Assembly (NCBI GenBank): GCA_024642645.1
Contig: JAHEAS010000189.1
Coordinates: forward strand, 1-6,776
From: Saprospirales bacterium
GTDB lineage: Bacteria; Bacteroidota; Bacteroidia; Chitinophagales; Saprospiraceae
Length of the DNA: 6,776 nucleotides
Direction of reading: 5' to 3'
Below the pieces are notes generated by a model, which was given only the letters and a program-made list of their open reading frames with translations, was not told where the DNA came from and did not search any database. Position 1 is the stretch's first letter. Each line of letters starts with the position of its first letter. The position numbers and the translations under genes are program-made. Positions 4,980-6,776 of the stretch are shown here, piece after piece.

Positions 4980-5897
4980 ATGAAGAACACCCACTCCTTT
5001 CTCGAAATTTCGCCTTCGGTAAATGAGGCACTGAAAAGCGGCCAGCCCGTTGTTGCCCTCGAAAGTACCATTATCTCGCACGGTATGCCCTATCCCGATA
5101 ACGTGGCAACTGCCCTACGTGTAGAGCAAACTGTGCGGGAAAATGGGGCGGTACCCGCCACCATCGCCATCCTCAACGGCAAACTGAAAGCCGGACTTTC
5201 CGTAGCTGAAATCGAATATTTGGGAAAAACAGGGCGAGGTGTCGCCAAGGTCAGCCGTCGCGACATCCCCTTCCTGCTCACCAATGGCAAACCCGGTGCT
5301 ACCACCGTCGCCGCCACCATGTTCATCGCCGAAATGGCGGGTATCCGAATCTTCGCTACTGGCGGCATCGGCGGCGTACACCGGGGCGCTGCCGAAACGA
5401 TGGACATCTCTGCCGACCTTCAAGAACTCGCCCGAACCAGTGTCGCCGTCGTTTGCGCTGGCGCAAAATCCATCCTCGACCTCGGCCTAACGATGGAGTA
5501 CCTCGAAACCCATGGCGTACCCGTCATCGGCTACCAGACGGAGGAATTCCCCGCCTTCTACACCCGCAGCAGCGGATTCGGCGTGGACTACCGCCTTGAC
5601 TCCCCCGCTGAAGTTGCTAAAGTATTGGCTACCAAGTGGTTGGCTGGCCTCGCTGGCGGCGTTGTCATCGCCAACCCAATCCCAGCGGCGCACGAACCTT
5701 TGGCCGCTCCCATCCAAGTTGCCACGGAAGCAGCACTGGCCGAGGCGCAGCGGTTGGGCATCAGCGGCAAGGAGGTTTCGCCATTTTTATTGGGAAAAAT
5801 AAAGGAACTGACGGGTGGGGAGAGCTTGCAGGCCAATATTGAGCTGGTGCTGAACAATGCCATGCTGGCAGCTAAAATTGCTGTGGAAATGAGCTAA
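4980..5897 (+). CDS. psuG: Pseudouridine-5'-phosphate glycosidase
   Basis: The enzyme splits pseudouridine 5'-phosphate reversibly into uracil and ribose 5-phosphate, the carbon-carbon glycosidic bond step of pseudouridine salvage, in the cytoplasm with a divalent metal (Mn2+ in the E. coli enzyme). The 305-residue length fits the family (about 300-312). Diagnostic blocks are PVVALESTIISHGMPYPDN (23-41), the ATIAILNGKLKAGLS segment (60-74), TNGKPGATTVAATM (101-114), FATGGIGGVHRGA (125-137), DISADLQEL (142-150), VVCAGAKSILD (157-167) and VIANPIPAAHE (229-239). By family position Glu28, Asp146 and Lys163 correspond to the E. coli catalytic and metal residues Glu31, Asp149 and Lys166, so the enzyme should be active. 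The ATG at 4980 gives a normal N-terminus. No pseudouridine kinase (PsuK) gene adjoins it: upstream is a DUF937 gene and downstream a convergent moxR. Codon use is like the neighbours, with no sign of transfer. Confidence 0.96.
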   Translation: MKNTHSFLEISPSVNEALKSGQPVVALESTIISHGMPYPDNVATALRVEQTVRENGAVPATIAILNGKLKAGLSVAEIEYLGKTGRGVAKVSRRDIPFLLTNGKPGATTVAATMFIAEMAGIRIFATGGIGGVHRGAAETMDISADLQELARTSVAVVCAGAKSILDLGLTMEYLETHGVPVIGYQTEEFPAFYTRSSGFGVDYRLDSPAEVAKVLATKWLAGLAGGVVIANPIPAAHEPLAAPIQVATEAALAEAQRLGISGKEVSPFLLGKIKELTGGESLQANIELVLNNAMLAAKIAVEMS

Positions 5898-5944
5898 AAA
5901 TAGAATGGGCTGGCCCACTTTCGCCGACCAGCCCGTTCTATTTT
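5897..5944. terminator. Bidirectional terminator between convergent psuG and moxR-like genes
   Basis: A 17-bp stem with a single G-T pair joins 5897-5913 (A-rich outer part, inner GGGCTGG) to 5928-5944 (inner CCAGCCC, outer TTCTATTTT), with a 14-nt loop. The outer A/T ends provide a T tract on both strands, so it should stop psuG transcription rightward and moxR transcription leftward. The outer base pair uses the last base of the psuG stop codon; the moxR-like stop is 16 nt to the right. Confidence 0.88.
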
Positions 5945-5960
5945 CAAATCTAAACCTTTT

Positions 5961-6776
<816 letters not shown>

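Noticed and set aside
4422..5081. Long minus-strand open frame (219 codons) opposite the DUF937 gene
   Set aside because: It runs antisense through the DUF937 coding region, its terminator and the start of psuG, has a His/Ala-biased composition caused by the opposite strand's codon pattern, and resembles no family.

Overview
The window looks like a chromosomal stretch from a member of the Bacteroidota, most likely near the Saprospiria/Sphingobacteriia side; the exact rank is inference. Four things point there: the C-terminal gliding-motility/type IX secretion (CHU_C-like) sorting domain of the first gene, a -7 promoter element of the TAnnTTTG type, A/T-rich translation starts with no obvious Shine-Dalgarno sequence, and the HD + DUF5706 (PycTM-like) protein architecture common in this phylum. 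No rRNA or tRNA gene, CRISPR array, insertion sequence or phage gene is visible.

Layout, left to right. Positions 1-1460 (+) hold the C-terminal 485 residues of a large secreted, multi-PKD adhesin-like protein ending in a type IX secretion sorting domain; its start lies outside the window. Positions 1570-1941 (+) are rplS (ribosomal protein L19), with a good Bacteroidota promoter in front and a strong hairpin terminator behind. Positions 2025-2783 (+) encode an exported DUF481-like outer-membrane beta-barrel protein. Convergent to it, 2808-4028 (-) encodes a 406-residue protein with an N-terminal HD-like domain that has lost its catalytic residues, fused to a C-terminal three-helix membrane domain of the Pycsar effector (PycTM, DUF5706) family. 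A 240-nt divergent intergenic region follows. Positions 4269-4907 (+) are a DUF937-family gene closed by a UUCG-capped terminator. Positions 4980-5897 (+) are psuG (pseudouridine-5'-phosphate glycosidase), starting 5 bp after that terminator's T-rich tract. A long, apparently bidirectional terminator separates psuG from the convergent 3' part of a MoxR-family AAA+ ATPase gene (5961-6776, -), which runs off the right edge.

The genes do not form one pathway. Nearly every unit has its own terminator or faces its neighbour, so the window reads as independent monocistronic genes: envelope and secretion (adhesin, DUF481 barrel), translation (L19), RNA nucleoside salvage (PsuG), a possible nucleotide-signalling membrane protein (HD-PycTM), an unknown (DUF937) and a MoxR chaperone-like ATPase. 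The most unusual item is the orphan HD-PycTM protein: an effector-type membrane domain without a visible cyclase, joined to an HD fold whose metal-binding His/Asp pair is Cys/Asn. A second pattern is that the two genes lying just behind strong terminators (the DUF481 gene and psuG) both have a TATTTTT(G/A) -7-like element formed from the terminator's T tract, which would make the psuG mRNA essentially leaderless.
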